Assembly: GCF_036373705.1 (NCBI RefSeq)
Contig: NC_089863.1
Coordinates: 35,601,227 to 35,665,226, forward strand
Source: Amia ocellicauda
Lineage: Eukaryota; Chordata; Actinopteri; Amiiformes; Amiidae
Reading direction: 5' to 3'
DNA: 64,000 nt
Within the stretch, counting starts at the first letter, position 1, and each line of letters opens with the position of its first letter. The position numbers and the translations under genes were made by a program. This document shows positions 8,951-20,540 of the stretch, in pieces. A model generated the notes under the pieces. The model did not search any database. It was not told where the DNA came from and saw only the letters and a list, made by a program, of their open reading frames with translations.

Positions 8951-11203
8951 TACAGTTTTTTACAATCACTTTGTCACTCATTTCAGAACCTTGATGTCAT
9001 TTTTCAAAACTCTAGACACAAAACTCAAAACGGTCATCACTTGTAACACAGGCTGTCCAATGTTCAAAACATTGCATTGTGCATTCATATCTTTAAAGAA
9101 ACCTTGCACTTGCAGACTTGTTGGTTCAAATAATTCATTTATCATGAAATACCATAGTAACATTTATTTAGATCACCCACACAGAAGATACCGATAGTTT
9201 CACTGTGTAGTTGTTCGTACAATCATTAAATATTGTAGTACAAAATATGTGATACATGTTTCATTATGGTACTACACATAAATACATCACTGTAAAAGGA
9301 CTAGTAGAGAGAATACTACAGACACAGTGGAATCATTGAACAAAATCTGAAATGTATTGATGCAATACAATCAAATCACACCATAGGTTTCTTTGAAGCC
9401 ATGCAACAATAATTAGCTACAAAAAAGAACAAAACTACAGTAAAATGTCAACTGCAGTGTTCCTCACCTGGCTTAGTGTAAAACAAAGGATTGATTACTG
9501 TACTTCTGAATTTCCATCAGCCCTGTGTTCAGGTTCAGGTTCTCACAACCATTTTTCACAAGAGGCATCTTGAAACTGAACATACCTGAACATACTCAGT
9601 CATCAGCTGCTTCACTCTGTCTGCATTTCTTTCAAAAGGCACACTATACTCTGTGCTACACATTGGTATGCAGTATACAGTCATTTGACAATTGAGAGTA
9701 GCCTAATGTTTAGTGCATGCTGAAGACTTGCCGCTTCTCAGTACGGAAATTTCTGATGATTGAGGCCACAGTTGATCCTGAGTTGATTCTGAGGTTTGAT
9801 TGAATCATTGTAGCTGCCTCAGTCATGGTCATGCCATGATTTACAACATGCTCTACAACTATTTCTCGGATTTCACTGGACACTATTTGCTGTTGCTGCC
9901 GCTGTCTGGTCCGTGGCCTTGTCCTCTACCACGTTCCCCCAACACCTCTCAAATTAGGCCCATGGCTGCCTCTCTGGTGAGGCCTAAGCCCTCCTCTATG
10001 ACGAGGCCCACGACCACCTCTCAGAAGGGGTGCATGTCCCCTTCCATTCCTTTGACCACCACGTCTTCCTCCTCCCACTGCTTGACCTCTATTGTGACCT
10101 GGATGACTTGCCGGCTCCATGTTATCACTGTGTTGCTGGGGTGGATAGCACTCATTTCACTCGATACTCGTACCACAATGTGAAATCAATCATCAATAAC
10201 CAGTTGGCAGTATTGGAAAAGCAATTACAAGGGCCTGCATACATACAGTAATGTCAAATCTGATGTGGAAGAACAATCATCTTCAACCAGGTTGGAGCGT
10301 TAGTTGCAATGCCTTTAATACACGCAGCGTGGAGAGGAACAGTGACTCAAGTAGATCCCAAAGTCGCTCTGCCTTCATTTTAACAGTCAGAGCTTTTATA
10401 CACAAAAATCAAAGAGCTGGTTATAATCAGAAAGTCATTACTATGTTATCTTAAAAGTTAGCTAAGCAGAATTTATATCATTATAGGACAGAGTTCATAG
10501 ATCAACACATGGATTAGGGAGCAGGCACTTCAATCATACTGTTTGACATTGTCTCCAAGATTCTCATCGTAAATAACAAACAGAAATCAAACTACCTTCT
10601 GGCCTGACCTTCTAGCTTGACCTTATCTTTCTTAAGTATACAAGAGAGAAAAACAGGTATTAGAGAAAAAATTTCTAACTTTCCTTCCACACTGCAAACA
10701 TGGTGTGGAAAAGTGCTACATGATGATGAATGATGATGAAATATTACATCCATAGATAATGTAGTCCAACTGGTTCATGCTCCTCGTTTATTGATGTCAA
10801 TGGATCTCATTATCCTGAAACTTTCATGATCGAAACATGGAATATTGTTTGTCAGTTTCCATAAAATTATGCATTAAGAGTAATGCAACAGTCACTTATC
10901 ATTTTGAGCAGCTGTATCAATTGATAGTTAGATCTTTGTAATGAAATGAATAGACAGTGATCTCAGATGTAATGTGTGAATTGCATTTTGAAATGGTAAT
11001 ACTTTGATGTTAAGTTGTGTCATTTTAGTTCAATGAACAAATGATCTGAGGTTGATGTGTATTGTATCCAAGCAATTGTAAAAAAGTGTTAGAGTTTTGA
11101 AAAATGTGCATTTTGATCATCGGGTGTGAGTTTAGTGTCTAGAGTTTTGAAAAATGACATCAAGGTTCTGAAATGAGTGCCAAAGTGATTGTAAAAAAGT
11201 GTA
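8951..11203 (-). mobile_element. Mariner-like element with 75-bp inverted repeats, internally eroded
   Basis: The ends begin CAGTTTTTTACAATCAC (8,953) and, on the other strand, CACTTTTTTACAATCAC (11,201). They form inverted repeats of about 75 bp flanked by TA on both sides. The minus strand carries the start of a Tc1/mariner-superfamily transposase. From 10,120 there is a Gly/Arg-rich leader (MEPASHPGHNRGQAVGGGRR), interrupted by one TAG near 9,928. It is followed in the same frame by a helix-turn-helix region (VSSEIREIVVEHVVNHGMTM and NSGSTVASIIRNFRTEKR). A further piece, SVPFERNADRVKQLMTEYVQ, ends at about 9,585 with a GTATG donor-like site. The catalytic DDE part is gone. A solo LTR (10,264-10,691) sits inside the element. 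Confidence 0.85.
10264..10691 (-). mobile_element. Solo LTR (fossil) inside the mariner-like element
   Basis: Read on the minus strand, this 428-bp unit starts TGTGGAAGG and ends CTTCCACA, giving short inverted ends of TG...CA type. It holds a TATA-like box (TATAAAAGC) and a TTAAAG polyadenylation-like region at the spacing expected of an LTR. No internal coding region is attached, so it is a solo LTR left by recombination. Part of a second copy in opposite orientation lies at 13,757-14,022. A clear target duplication is not visible. The two copies differ at many sites, which suggests an old family. Confidence 0.7.
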
Positions 11204-11820
11204 ATATCAGGGGACAGTGGCTATTAGTGATCTGGCCTTCCGTGGCCTCTGTATTAATGTAACAGGTCACATTGTATGTGTACACTGATACTTGATAGTA
11301 TAATATAGTACAAGTAAAAAACATACATAGGTATCATAGAAGTATTTTGCAGAAATGATTATGGATAGTTATCAAAATGGAGAGGAAATGCTAAATCCAG
11401 TCTCCCCAGGCTGAGCTTCTATTGCTGCACCTGCTGGCCCCACTATATGGATAGAGCCACACCAAGTACAAGAGTCTCCCCATTGCTATTTATATCTCCC
11501 TATCCAGTCTTCTATAGGTGTCAGGGTGGGGTGCCTATTCCCCTGCATGCTTTGAAACCTATAGCACCTGGGACGCACACTTGGGATCCGGTTCCTCTGC
11601 CCCTCACATACACATGAGGAATCCTAGGTGCTCAACACGTCATACTGTCTCTTTCATCTCATGTGTAAACTATGGACAAATACATGACTAAACGTGTTTA
11701 GTTGCTTTTCCCAGAATGCTTTGCGCCACGATATGCAAATAACGGGGACTATGATTGGCTCCCTGACATTACCCACACTGCGACTGATGCTACCCATTTC
11801 ACTACCCAACAAAGACCCAT
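11204..11820. other. No gene seen; ZNF143 and octamer-like sites
   Basis: No coding frame is supported. TTCCCAGAATGC (11,708-11,719), a good ZNF143/STAF core, lies 13 bp from a perfect octamer ATGCAAAT (11,733-11,740). On the minus strand a TATA-like CTATTTATATCT (plus-strand writing, 11,486-11,497) is about 240 bp downstream, with a weak PSE-like stretch at about 11,510-11,530. This is the layout of an snRNA-type promoter, but no known small RNA was recognised beyond it. Confidence 0.35.
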
Positions 11821-12076
11821 AATATGCGTGTGTCTGTCTGTCTGTCTGTCAAAGTATGTGTGTGTGTGTCTGTGTCTGTCTGTCTGTGTGTGAAAGTGTG
11901 TGTGTGTCTGTCTGTCTGTCTGTCATGTAACTTGCACATCTGTGAGGGCACCACTAATGCAGAAAGAGATGTACACATATTGTTTATTTTCCATATATAT
12001 GTATGTATGTATGTATGCATGTCCAATTGCTTTGACAATACAAATGAATTGAATTGAGAGGGAGAGAGAGAGAGTA

Positions 12077-12113
<37 letters not shown>

Positions 12114-12116
12114 GAG

Positions 12117-12148
<32 letters not shown>

Positions 12149-12236
12149 AGCCAGCCAGCCAGCTCAGCGATGACATGACGAGCCTCTCTCAGCTTACTGC
12201 TATGACATCACAGAGCACGTACATTCCGTTTAACAA
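11821..12236. repeat. Microsatellites, Tc1 fragment, LINE-like tail and piece of repeat X
   Basis: In order: a TGTC/TGTG tract (11,825-11,925); a 55-bp Tc1 fragment (11,925-11,980); the right end of repeat X with TATG repeats (to 12,016); the short LINE-like tail (12,018-12,057); GA, GACA and CA runs (to 12,145); and the first 90 bp of repeat X. X stops abruptly at 12,236, where LTR-like DNA begins. Confidence 0.75.
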
Positions 12237-13734
12237 ATCGTTAAACAAAAAAGGTTATAAACACATTGACTACAATACCGGTTAGTAAGACGAAGGTGAG
12301 TCTCTCGTTAGTATTATTACTACGCAGGTTAGTATTTATGTCAGGTAACTTCTCGTTATATATATATCAGTCTCATTTACGTTTAGGTGCCGAGAAAGAT
12401 CCTATTTGTTACCACAATTTCCCTTAACTGATTATTATTCAATGATTAAGGATAGGCAGGGCCACCTATAATCTAATGTCTATTAACTTGTGTCAATTTC
12501 AGACTAAACAGTTAAACAGGAATGAGAAGATATTTCTCGGCGTTGACAGATTTTATTTCTAAAATTATCAACAAAACAGTTTAATGCAACTCACATTTAT
12601 ATTTAAGAAAACTAAATGATATTACACATTCTAGAGTTATGAATCACAGATTAACATTTCTAATTGATTTCTCAAATGTCATGAATCACAAACTCCAAAC
12701 TGTTAAACTTATGTGAACTTCGTCGCAGAGAGGCCTCTCTGGCTTCGGGCTCAGATAACAGCACACGGCACGAGGTCCATGTGGTTTGGAACAAAGGCAG
12801 TCCGGTTCGGCTTTGTCCGAGAACTTCCACTCAGTCGATGCACCTGGAAGTTGGGGTTTCGCGAATGTAGAGTCTTTTCCAAACAGATTTTCCATTGGTT
12901 TGAAGGCTCCAAGGTTGTGCACAAAATCTTCTTTGTAAGCAGGGTTCCACCGTAGTTACTTGAAGACAAAGTCTTTGAGGAAAGCAGGGCCCTGTTTGTT
13001 CCAAGGGTCAAGTTTCTTAAGACTCAAATAGCTATTTAAGTGACTGACACTTTCGTATTCAGTCGACTTAGTCAATTGTCCAGCTGTAAAACTCCACTGA
13101 TCAGGTGGGTCTGTGAAGTTATTTATTTAATAAAGTCCTTTAAAATAATTCTTCGCTCAATCTCCTTCTCCCAGTTTAACTCTTCTGTTGCCGGCAAAGA
13201 CTTGGTTGGTTTCTGATTCCGGTTCTGGCAACAGAGCTACAGGTTGAGCTGTGGCAGCGAGTTTCTGGTTCAGGTGAGAGAGAGAGAGAGAGAAAGACTG
13301 TCCGCTGTTCCTTATAGTCTGTCAGATCAGTAGGTGATTGGTCCCTGAGTTCTTGAGATTGGATTTCGGTTTCAGCCCCCAGTGTCCTATTGGAGGGAGG
13401 CTTTATTTATGACTGATGTCAATCCATGCCATCTTTTGGAAATGCCGGTTGGCCTGGGTTCGTAGCTCTATGTCGGGATTTCGGCTCTCATCCACTTCAA
13501 AGAGTTTTTATCACCTACAGGCCCCTTTCTCCAGACATCTCATAGCAGAATTCCAAACTATTTGGCCTCTTCTCGGTGCCATCCTCCCCAAAACTGTCAC
13601 TTTGATGCAAACCAGTTCCAAGCTGATGAGCTAAGGAAATCTGATAACTTTGGGGGGGAGAGGTCTTCTTTAGATCAGTGCTTCAGCTCAGAGCCCAAAT
13701 GCTCTTATCCAAATACACCCAACATAACGCTACA
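12237..13734 (-). mobile_element. Probable long LTR (fossil)
   Basis: Read on the minus strand, the unit opens with the same TGTAGCG end as the fragment at 1-154 and runs about 1.5 kb. It carries AATAAA signals (near 13,400 on the minus strand) and ends where repeat X resumes. No gag, pol or env piece is recognised, so a solo LTR of a long-LTR family is the best reading. The left border (12,236/12,237) is inferred from the loss of X homology only. Confidence 0.4.
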
Positions 13735-13756
13735 TATGTATGTATGTATGTATATA

Positions 13757-14022
13757 TGTGTAGAAGGAAAATTAGAAATTATTTTCTTACACCTGTTTTT
13801 CTCTCTTGTATACTTAAGAAAGATACGGTCAAGCTAGAAGGTCAGCCCAGAAGATAGTTTGATTTCTGTTTGTTATTTACGATGAGAACCTTGGAGACAT
13901 TGTCAAACGGTACGACCTACGTGCCTGTTCCCTAAAACCATGTGTTGACCTATGAACTCTGTTCTATAATGATATATGTTCTGCTTAGTTAGCCTTTAAG
14001 ATAACATAGTAATGACTTTCTA
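13757..14022 (+). mobile_element. Partial LTR (fossil), inverted relative to 10.3-10.7 kb
   Basis: About 266 bp match the first part of the solo LTR at 10,264-10,691 on the opposite strand. The match begins at the TG-end and stops at the start of TATG/TA repeats at about 14,025. The 3' half of the LTR is missing. Confidence 0.7.
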
Positions 14023-14039
14023 GCATGTATGGATGTATG

Positions 14040-14082
<43 letters not shown>

Positions 14083-14124
14083 GTCCAATTGCTTTGACAA
14101 TACAAATGAATTGAATTGAGAGGA

Positions 14125-14170
<46 letters not shown>

Positions 14171-14294
14171 CTCAGCGATGACATCACGAGCCTCTCTCAG
14201 CTGACTGCTATGACATCACAGAGCACGTACATTCCGTTGCTTGTCGTCTGTCAACCACTCAGTCACTGCTAGCCAGACTGTCCCTAAGACAAAG
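14023..14294. repeat. TATG/TA repeats, LINE-like tail, GA/GACA run and piece of repeat X
   Basis: The recurrent module again: TATG/TA repeats, the short tail (14,083-14,121), GA and GACA runs, then about 115 bp of repeat X ending at about 14,281. A bridge of a dozen bases follows, and 5S spacer sequence starts at about 14,295. This is the left edge of the 5S array. Confidence 0.75.
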
Positions 14295-14374
14295 TGTACA
14301 ATACTTCAATTATATCTCCTCCAGACAGATAAAGAGTATTAAGAGCTACGATGAAGTTACCCAGGAGACGTAAA

Positions 14375-17300
14375 AAGCTTGCATCACCTGGTATTTCCTG
14401 GAGGTCACCCATCCAAGTACTAACCAGGCCCTGGCCCGTTTAGTTTCCAAGGTCTGACGAAATCGGGCACGTTCAGGACGGTGTGGCCGCAAGCCGAGAT
14501 GCCTGGCTGCATGATGTCTCTTAAAGGCTGGCGGGTATTGACGGAATTTCCAGCAAAAAATAAAAAATAAAAAAATAAAAAAATGGAGGGAAAAATAACA
14601 GTGCAGGAAAGGGTGTTGAAAGTAGCCGGGAACGTGTACAATTCTTCAATTATATCTCCTCCAGACAGAAAGAGAGTATTAAGAACTACGATGAAGTTAC
14701 CCAGGAGACGTAAGAAGCTTGCAGCACCTGGTATTTCTAGGAGATCTCCCATCCAAGTACTGACCAGGCCATGCCCCGTTTAGCTTCCGAGATCTGACGA
14801 GACAGGGTGCGTCCAGGACGGTGTAGCCGCAAGCCGAGAGGCCTGGCTGCATGATGTCTCTTAAAGGCTGACGGGTGTTGACGGAACTTCCAGCAAATAA
14901 AAAAAGAAAAATGGAGGGAAAAATATCAGTTCAGCAAAGGGTGTTGAAAGTAGCCGGGTACGTGTACTTTTCTTCAATTATATCTCCTCCAGACAGAAAG
15001 AGAGTATTAAGATCTACGATGATGTTACCCAGGAGACGTATAAAGCTTGCAGCACCTGGTATTTCCAGGAGGTCACCCATCCAAGTACTGACCAGGCCCT
15101 GCCCTGTTTAGCTTCCGAGATCTGATGAGATCGGTCGCGTTCAGGACGGCGTGGCCGCAAGCCGAGAGGCCTGGCAGCATGATGTCTCTTAAAGGCGGGC
15201 GGGTTTTGACGGACCTTCCAGCAAAAAAAAAAAGAAAAAAGAAAAATGGAGGGAAAAATATCAGTGCAGCAAAGGATGTTGAAAGTAGCCGGGTACGTGT
15301 ACAATTCTTCAATTATATCTCCTCCAGACTGAAAGAGAGTATTAAGAGCTACGATGAAGTTACACAGGATAAGTAAAAAGCTTGCATCACCTGGTATTTC
15401 CAGGAGGTCACCCATCCAAGTACTAACCAGGCCCTGGCCCATTTAGTTTCCAAGGTCTGACGAGATCGGGCGCGTTCAGGACGGTGTGGCCGCAAGCCAA
15501 GAGGCCTGGCTGCATGATGTCTCTAAATGGCTGGAGGGTATTGACAGAACTTCCAGCAAAAAAAAATGAAAAAAGAAAAATGGAGGGAAAAATATCAGTG
15601 CAGCAAAGGGTGTTAAAAGTAGCCGGGTACGTGTACAATACTTCAATTATATCTCCTCCAGACAGAAAGAGAGTATAAAGAGCTACGATGAAGTTACCCA
15701 GGAGACGTAAAAGCTTGCAGCACCAGGTATTTCTAGGAGGTCTCACATTCAAGTACTGACCAGGTCCTGCCCCGTTTAGCTTCCGAGATCGGATGAGTTC
15801 TGGCGCGTTCAGGACAATGTGTCCGCATGCCAAGAGGCCTGGCTGCATGATGTCTCTTAAAGGCTGGAGGGTATTGACGGAACTTCCAGCAAAAAAAAGA
15901 AGAAATAATAAAAATGGAGTGGAAAATATCAGTTCAGGAAAGGGTGTTGAAAGTAGCCGGGTACGTGTACAATTCTTCAATTATATCTCCTCCAGACTGA
16001 AAGAGAGTATTAAGAGCTACGATGAAGTTACCCAGGAGACGTAAAAAGCTTGCAGCACCTGGTATTTCCAGGAGGTCACCATCTAAGTACTGACCAGGCC
16101 CTGCCCCGTTTAGCTTCCGAGATCTGACGAGATCAGGCGCGTTCAGGACGGTGTGGCTGGAAGCCAAGAGGCCTGACTGCATGATGTCTCTTAAAGGCTG
16201 GAGGGTATTGATGGAACTTCCAGCAAAAAAAAATAATAAAAAAAATAGAAAAATTGAGGGAAAAATATCAGTGCAGCAAAGGGTGTTGAAAGTAGCCGGG
16301 TACGTGTACAATTCTTCAATTATATCTGCTCCAGACTGAATGAGAGTATTAAGAGCTACGCTGAAGTTACCCAGGAGACGTAAAAAGCTTGCAGCACCTG
16401 GTATTTCCAGGAGGTCACCCATCCAATTACTGACCAGGCCCTGCCCAGTTTTTCTTCCGAGATCTGACGAGTTCTTTCGTATTCAGGACGGTGTGGCCTC
16501 AAGCCAAGAGGCCTGGCTGCATGATGTCTCTTAAAGGCTGGCGGGTATTGACGGAACTTCAAGCAAAAAAAAATAATAAAAAAAATAGAAAAATGGATGG
16601 AAGAATATCAGTGCAGGAAAGGGTGTTGAAAGTAGCCGGGTACGTGTACAATTCTTCAATTATATCTCCTCCAGACAGAAAGAGAGTATTAAGAGCTACG
16701 ATGAAGTTCCCTAGGAGACGTAAAAAGCTTGCAGCACCTGGTATTTCCAGGAGGTCTCCCATCCAAGTACAGACCAGGCCCTGCCCCGTTTAGGTACCGA
16801 GATCTGACGAAATCGGGCACGTTCAGGACGGTGTGGCCGCAAACAAAGAGGTCTGGCTGCATGATGTCTCTTAAAGGCTGGCGGGTATTGATGGAACTTC
16901 CAGCAAAAAAAATAAGAAATAAGAAAAATGGAGGGAAAAATATCACTGCAGCAAAGAGTGGTGAAAGTAGCCGGGTACGTGTACAATTCTTCAATTATAT
17001 CTCCTCCATACAGAAAGAGTATTAAGAGCTACGATGAAGTTACCCAAGTGACGTAATAAGCTTGCAGCACCTGGTATTTCCAGGAGGTCTCCCTTCCAAG
17101 TACTGATCAGGACCTGCCCCGTTTAGCTTCCGAGACCTGACGAGATCGGGCGCATTCAGGATGGTGTGGCACACAAGCCAAGACGCCTGGCTGCATGATG
17201 TCTCTTAAAGGTTGGCGGGTATTGTCGGAACTTCCAGCAGAAAAAATAAATAATAATAATAAAAATATAAAAAAATAGAGGGAAAAATACCAGTGCAGCA

Positions 17301-17526
17301 AAGGGTTTTGAAAGTAGCCGGGTACGTGTACAATTCTTCAATTATATATTCTCCAGACAGAAAGAGAGTATTAAGAGCTACGATGAAGTTCCCCAGGAGA
17401 CGTAAAAAGCTGGCAGCACCTGGTATTTCAAGAAGATCTCCCATCCAAGTACTGACCAGGTCCTGCCCCATTTAGTTTCCGAGATCTTCCGAGATCGGGC
17501 GCGTTCAGGACTGTGTGTTCGCAAGC
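14375..17526 (-). rRNA. 5S rRNA-like copies 1-10
   Basis: Low coordinates (RNA 3' ends): 14375, 14715, 15043, 15378, 15711, 16046, 16385, 16725, 17058, 17407; each spans about 120 bp. This edge block is the most varied. Copy 2 lacks a run of four or more T at its end. Copy 6 is one base short and copy 9 one base long. Copy 7 has TTTTTCTTCC in place of the box A region (plus-strand writing). Edge copies of tandem arrays usually escape homogenisation. Confidence 0.9.
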
Positions 17527-18423
17527 CAAGAGACCTGGCTGCATGATGTCTCTTAAAGGCTGGCGGGTATTGACGGAACTTCCAGCAAAAAAAAATAAAA
17601 AAATAAAAAGAAAAAGAAAAATGGAGGGAAAAATATCAGTGCAGCAAAGGGTGTTGAAAGTAGACGGGTACGTGTATAATACTTCAATTATATCTCCTCC
17701 CGACAGATAGAGAGTATAAAGAGCAACAATAAAGTTACCCAGGAGACGTAAAAGCTTGCAGCACTAGGTATTTCCAGGAGTTCTCACAATCAAGTACTGA
17801 CCAGGTCCTGCCCCGTTTAGCTTCCGAGATCTGACGAGATCGGGCGCGTTCAGGATGGTGTGGCCGCAAGCCGAGACGCCTGGCTGCATGATGTCTCTTA
17901 AAGGCTGGCGGGTATTGACGGAACTGCCAGCAAAAAAAAAAAGAAAAATATAGGGAAATATACCAGTGCAGCAAAGGGTGTTGAAAGTAGCCGGGTACGT
18001 GTACAATTCTTCAATTATATCTCCTGGAGACAGAAAGAGAGTATTAAGAGCTACGATGAAGTTTCCCAGGAGACGTTAAAAGCTTGCAGCACCAGGTATT
18101 TCCTGGAGGTCTCCCATCCAAGTACTGATGAGGCCCTGCCCCGTTTAGCTTCCGAGATCTGACGAGATCGGGCGCGTTCAGGACAATGTGGCCGCAAGCC
18201 AAGAGGCCTGGCTGCATGATGTCTCTTAAAGGCTGACGGGTATTGACGGAACTTCCAGCAAAAAATAAAAAATAAATAAAGAAAAAGAAAAATGGAGGGA
18301 AAAATATCAGTGCAGTAATGGGTTTTGAAAGTAGCCGGGTACGTGTACAATTCTTCAATTATATCTCCTCCAGACAGAAAGAGAGTATTAAGAGCTACGA
18401 TGAAGTTACCCAGGAGACGTAAA

Positions 18424-18543
18424 AAGCTTGCAGCACCTGGCATTTCCAGGAGGTCACTCATCCAAGTACTGACCAGGCCCTGCCCCGTTTAAATTCCAAG
18501 ATCTGATGAGATCGGGGGCGTTCAGGACGGTGTGGCTGCAAGC
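18424..18543 (-). pseudogene. 5S copy 13, type example of the box A variant
   Basis: Where the consensus has GGAAGCTAAACGGG, this copy reads GGAATTTAAACGGG, changing positions 51-52 in promoter box A. It also has GATCTTGGAA and CGCCCCCGATC changes. The same variant occurs in at least 15 copies (13, 15, 17, 18, 38, 43, 45, 50, 51, 53, 69, 81, 88, 99, 106), so it spread by array turnover. Because box A is part of the internal promoter, weak or no transcription is inferred. Confidence 0.6.
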
Positions 18544-20420
18544 CGAGAGGCCTGGCTGCATGATGTCTCTTAATGGTTGGCGGGTTGTGACGGAACATCC
18601 AGCAAATAAAAAAAAAGAGAAATGGTGGTAAAAATATCAGTGCAGCAAAGGGTGTTGAAAGTAGCCAGGTACGTGTACAATTCTTCAATTATATCTCCTC
18701 CAGACTGAAAGAGAGTATTAAGAGCTACGATGAAGTTACCCAGGAGACGTAAAAAGCTTGCAGCACCTGGTATTTCCAGGAGGACACCCATCCAAGTACT
18801 GACCAGGCCCTGCCCCGTTTGGCTTCCGAGATCTGACGAGATCGGGCGCGTTCAGGACGGTGTGGCCGCAAGCCAAGATGCCTGGCTGCATGATGTCTCT
18901 TAAAGGCTGGCGGGTATTGACGGAACAGCCAGCAAAAAAAAAAAAGAGAAATGGAGGGAAAAATATCAGTGCAGCAAAGGCTGTTGAAAGTAGCCGGGTA
19001 CGTGTACAACTCTTCAATTATATCTCCTCCAGACAGAAAGAGAGAATTAAGAGCTACGATGAAGTTACCCAGGAGACGTAAAAAGTTTGCAGCACCTCGT
19101 ATTTCCAGAAGGTCACCTATAAAAGTACTGACCAGGCCCTGCCCCGTTTAAATTCCGAGATCTGACGAGATCGGGCGCGTTCAGGACGGTGTGGCCGCAA
19201 GCCGAGAGGCCTGGCTGCATGATGTCTCTTAAAGGCTGGCGGGTATTGACGGAACTGCCAGCAAAAAAAAAAAGAAAAATAGAGGGAAAAATACCAGTGC
19301 AGCAAAGGCTGTTGAAAGTAGCCGGGTACATGTACAATTCCTCAATTATAACACCTCCAGACAGATAGAGAGTATTAAGAGCTACGATGAAGTTTCCCAG
19401 GAGACGTTAAAAGCTTGCAGTACCAGGTATTTCCTGGAGCTCTCCCATCCAAGTACTGATCAGGCCCTGCCCCGTTTAGCTTCCCAGATCTGACGAGATC
19501 GGGCGCGTTCAGGACAATGTGGCCGCAAGCCAAGAGGCCTGGCTGCATGATGTCTCTTAAAGGCTGACGGGTATTGACGGAACTTCCAGCAAAGAAATAA
19601 ATAAATAAATAAAGAAAAAGAAAAATGGAGGGAAAAATATCAGTGCAGTAATGGGTTTTGAAAGTAGCCGGGTACGTGTACAATTCTTCAATTATATCTC
19701 CTCCAGACAGAAAGAGAGTATTAAGAGCTACGATGAAGTTACCCAGGAGACGTAAAAAGCTTGCAGCACCTGGCATTTCCAGGAGGTCACCCATCCAAGT
19801 ACTGACCAGGCCCTGCCCCGTTTAAATTCCAAGATCTGATGAGATCGGGGGCGTTCAGGACGGTGTGGCTGCAAGCCGAGAGGCCTGGCTGCATGATGTC
19901 TCTTAATGGTTGGCGGGTTGTGACAGAACATCCAGCAAATAAAAAAAAAGAGAAATGGTGGTAAAAATATCAGTGCAGCAAAGGGTGTTGAAAGTAGCCA
20001 GGTACGTGTACAACTCTTCAATTATATCTCCTCCAGACTGAAAGAGAGAATTAAGAGCTACGATGAAGTTACCCAGGAGACGTAAAAAGTTTGCAGCACC
20101 TCGTATTTCCAGAAGGTCACCCATAAAAGTACTGACCAAGCCCTGCCCCGTTTAAATTCCGAGATCTGACGAGATCGGGCGCGTTCAGGACGGTGTGGCC
20201 GCAAGCCGAGAGGCCTGGCTGCATGATGTCTCTTAATGGCTGGCGGGTATTGACGGAACTGCCAGCAACAAAAAAAGAAAAAAGAAAAATGGAGGGAAAA
20301 ATATCAGTGCAGCAAAGGGTGTTGAAAGTAGCCGGGTACGTGTACAATTCTTCAATTATATCTCTTCCAGACAGAAAGAGAGTATTAAGAGCTACGATGA
20401 AGTTACTCAGGAGACGTAAG

Positions 20421-20540
20421 ATGCTTGCAGCACCTTTTATTTCCAGCAGGTCTCCCATGCAAGTACTGAACAGGCACTGCCCCGTTCAGCTTCCGAGGTC
20501 TGACGAGATTGAGGGTGTTCAGGGCGGTGTGGCCGCAAGC
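20421..20540 (-). pseudogene. 5S copy 19, atypical 3' end
   Basis: The 3' border reads GCAAGCATCTTACG on the minus strand, so no T-run follows the gene. Box C also has CAGTACTTGCATGGGAGACC and the 5' part reads ACACCGCCCTGAACACCC. Copy 54 (32,090-32,209) is its duplicate with the same changes. Confidence 0.55.

Noticed and set aside
12686-13011. Overlapping frames of about 80 codons at 12.7-13.0 kb
   Set aside because: They lie inside the probable LTR, on both strands, with no recognisable domain.
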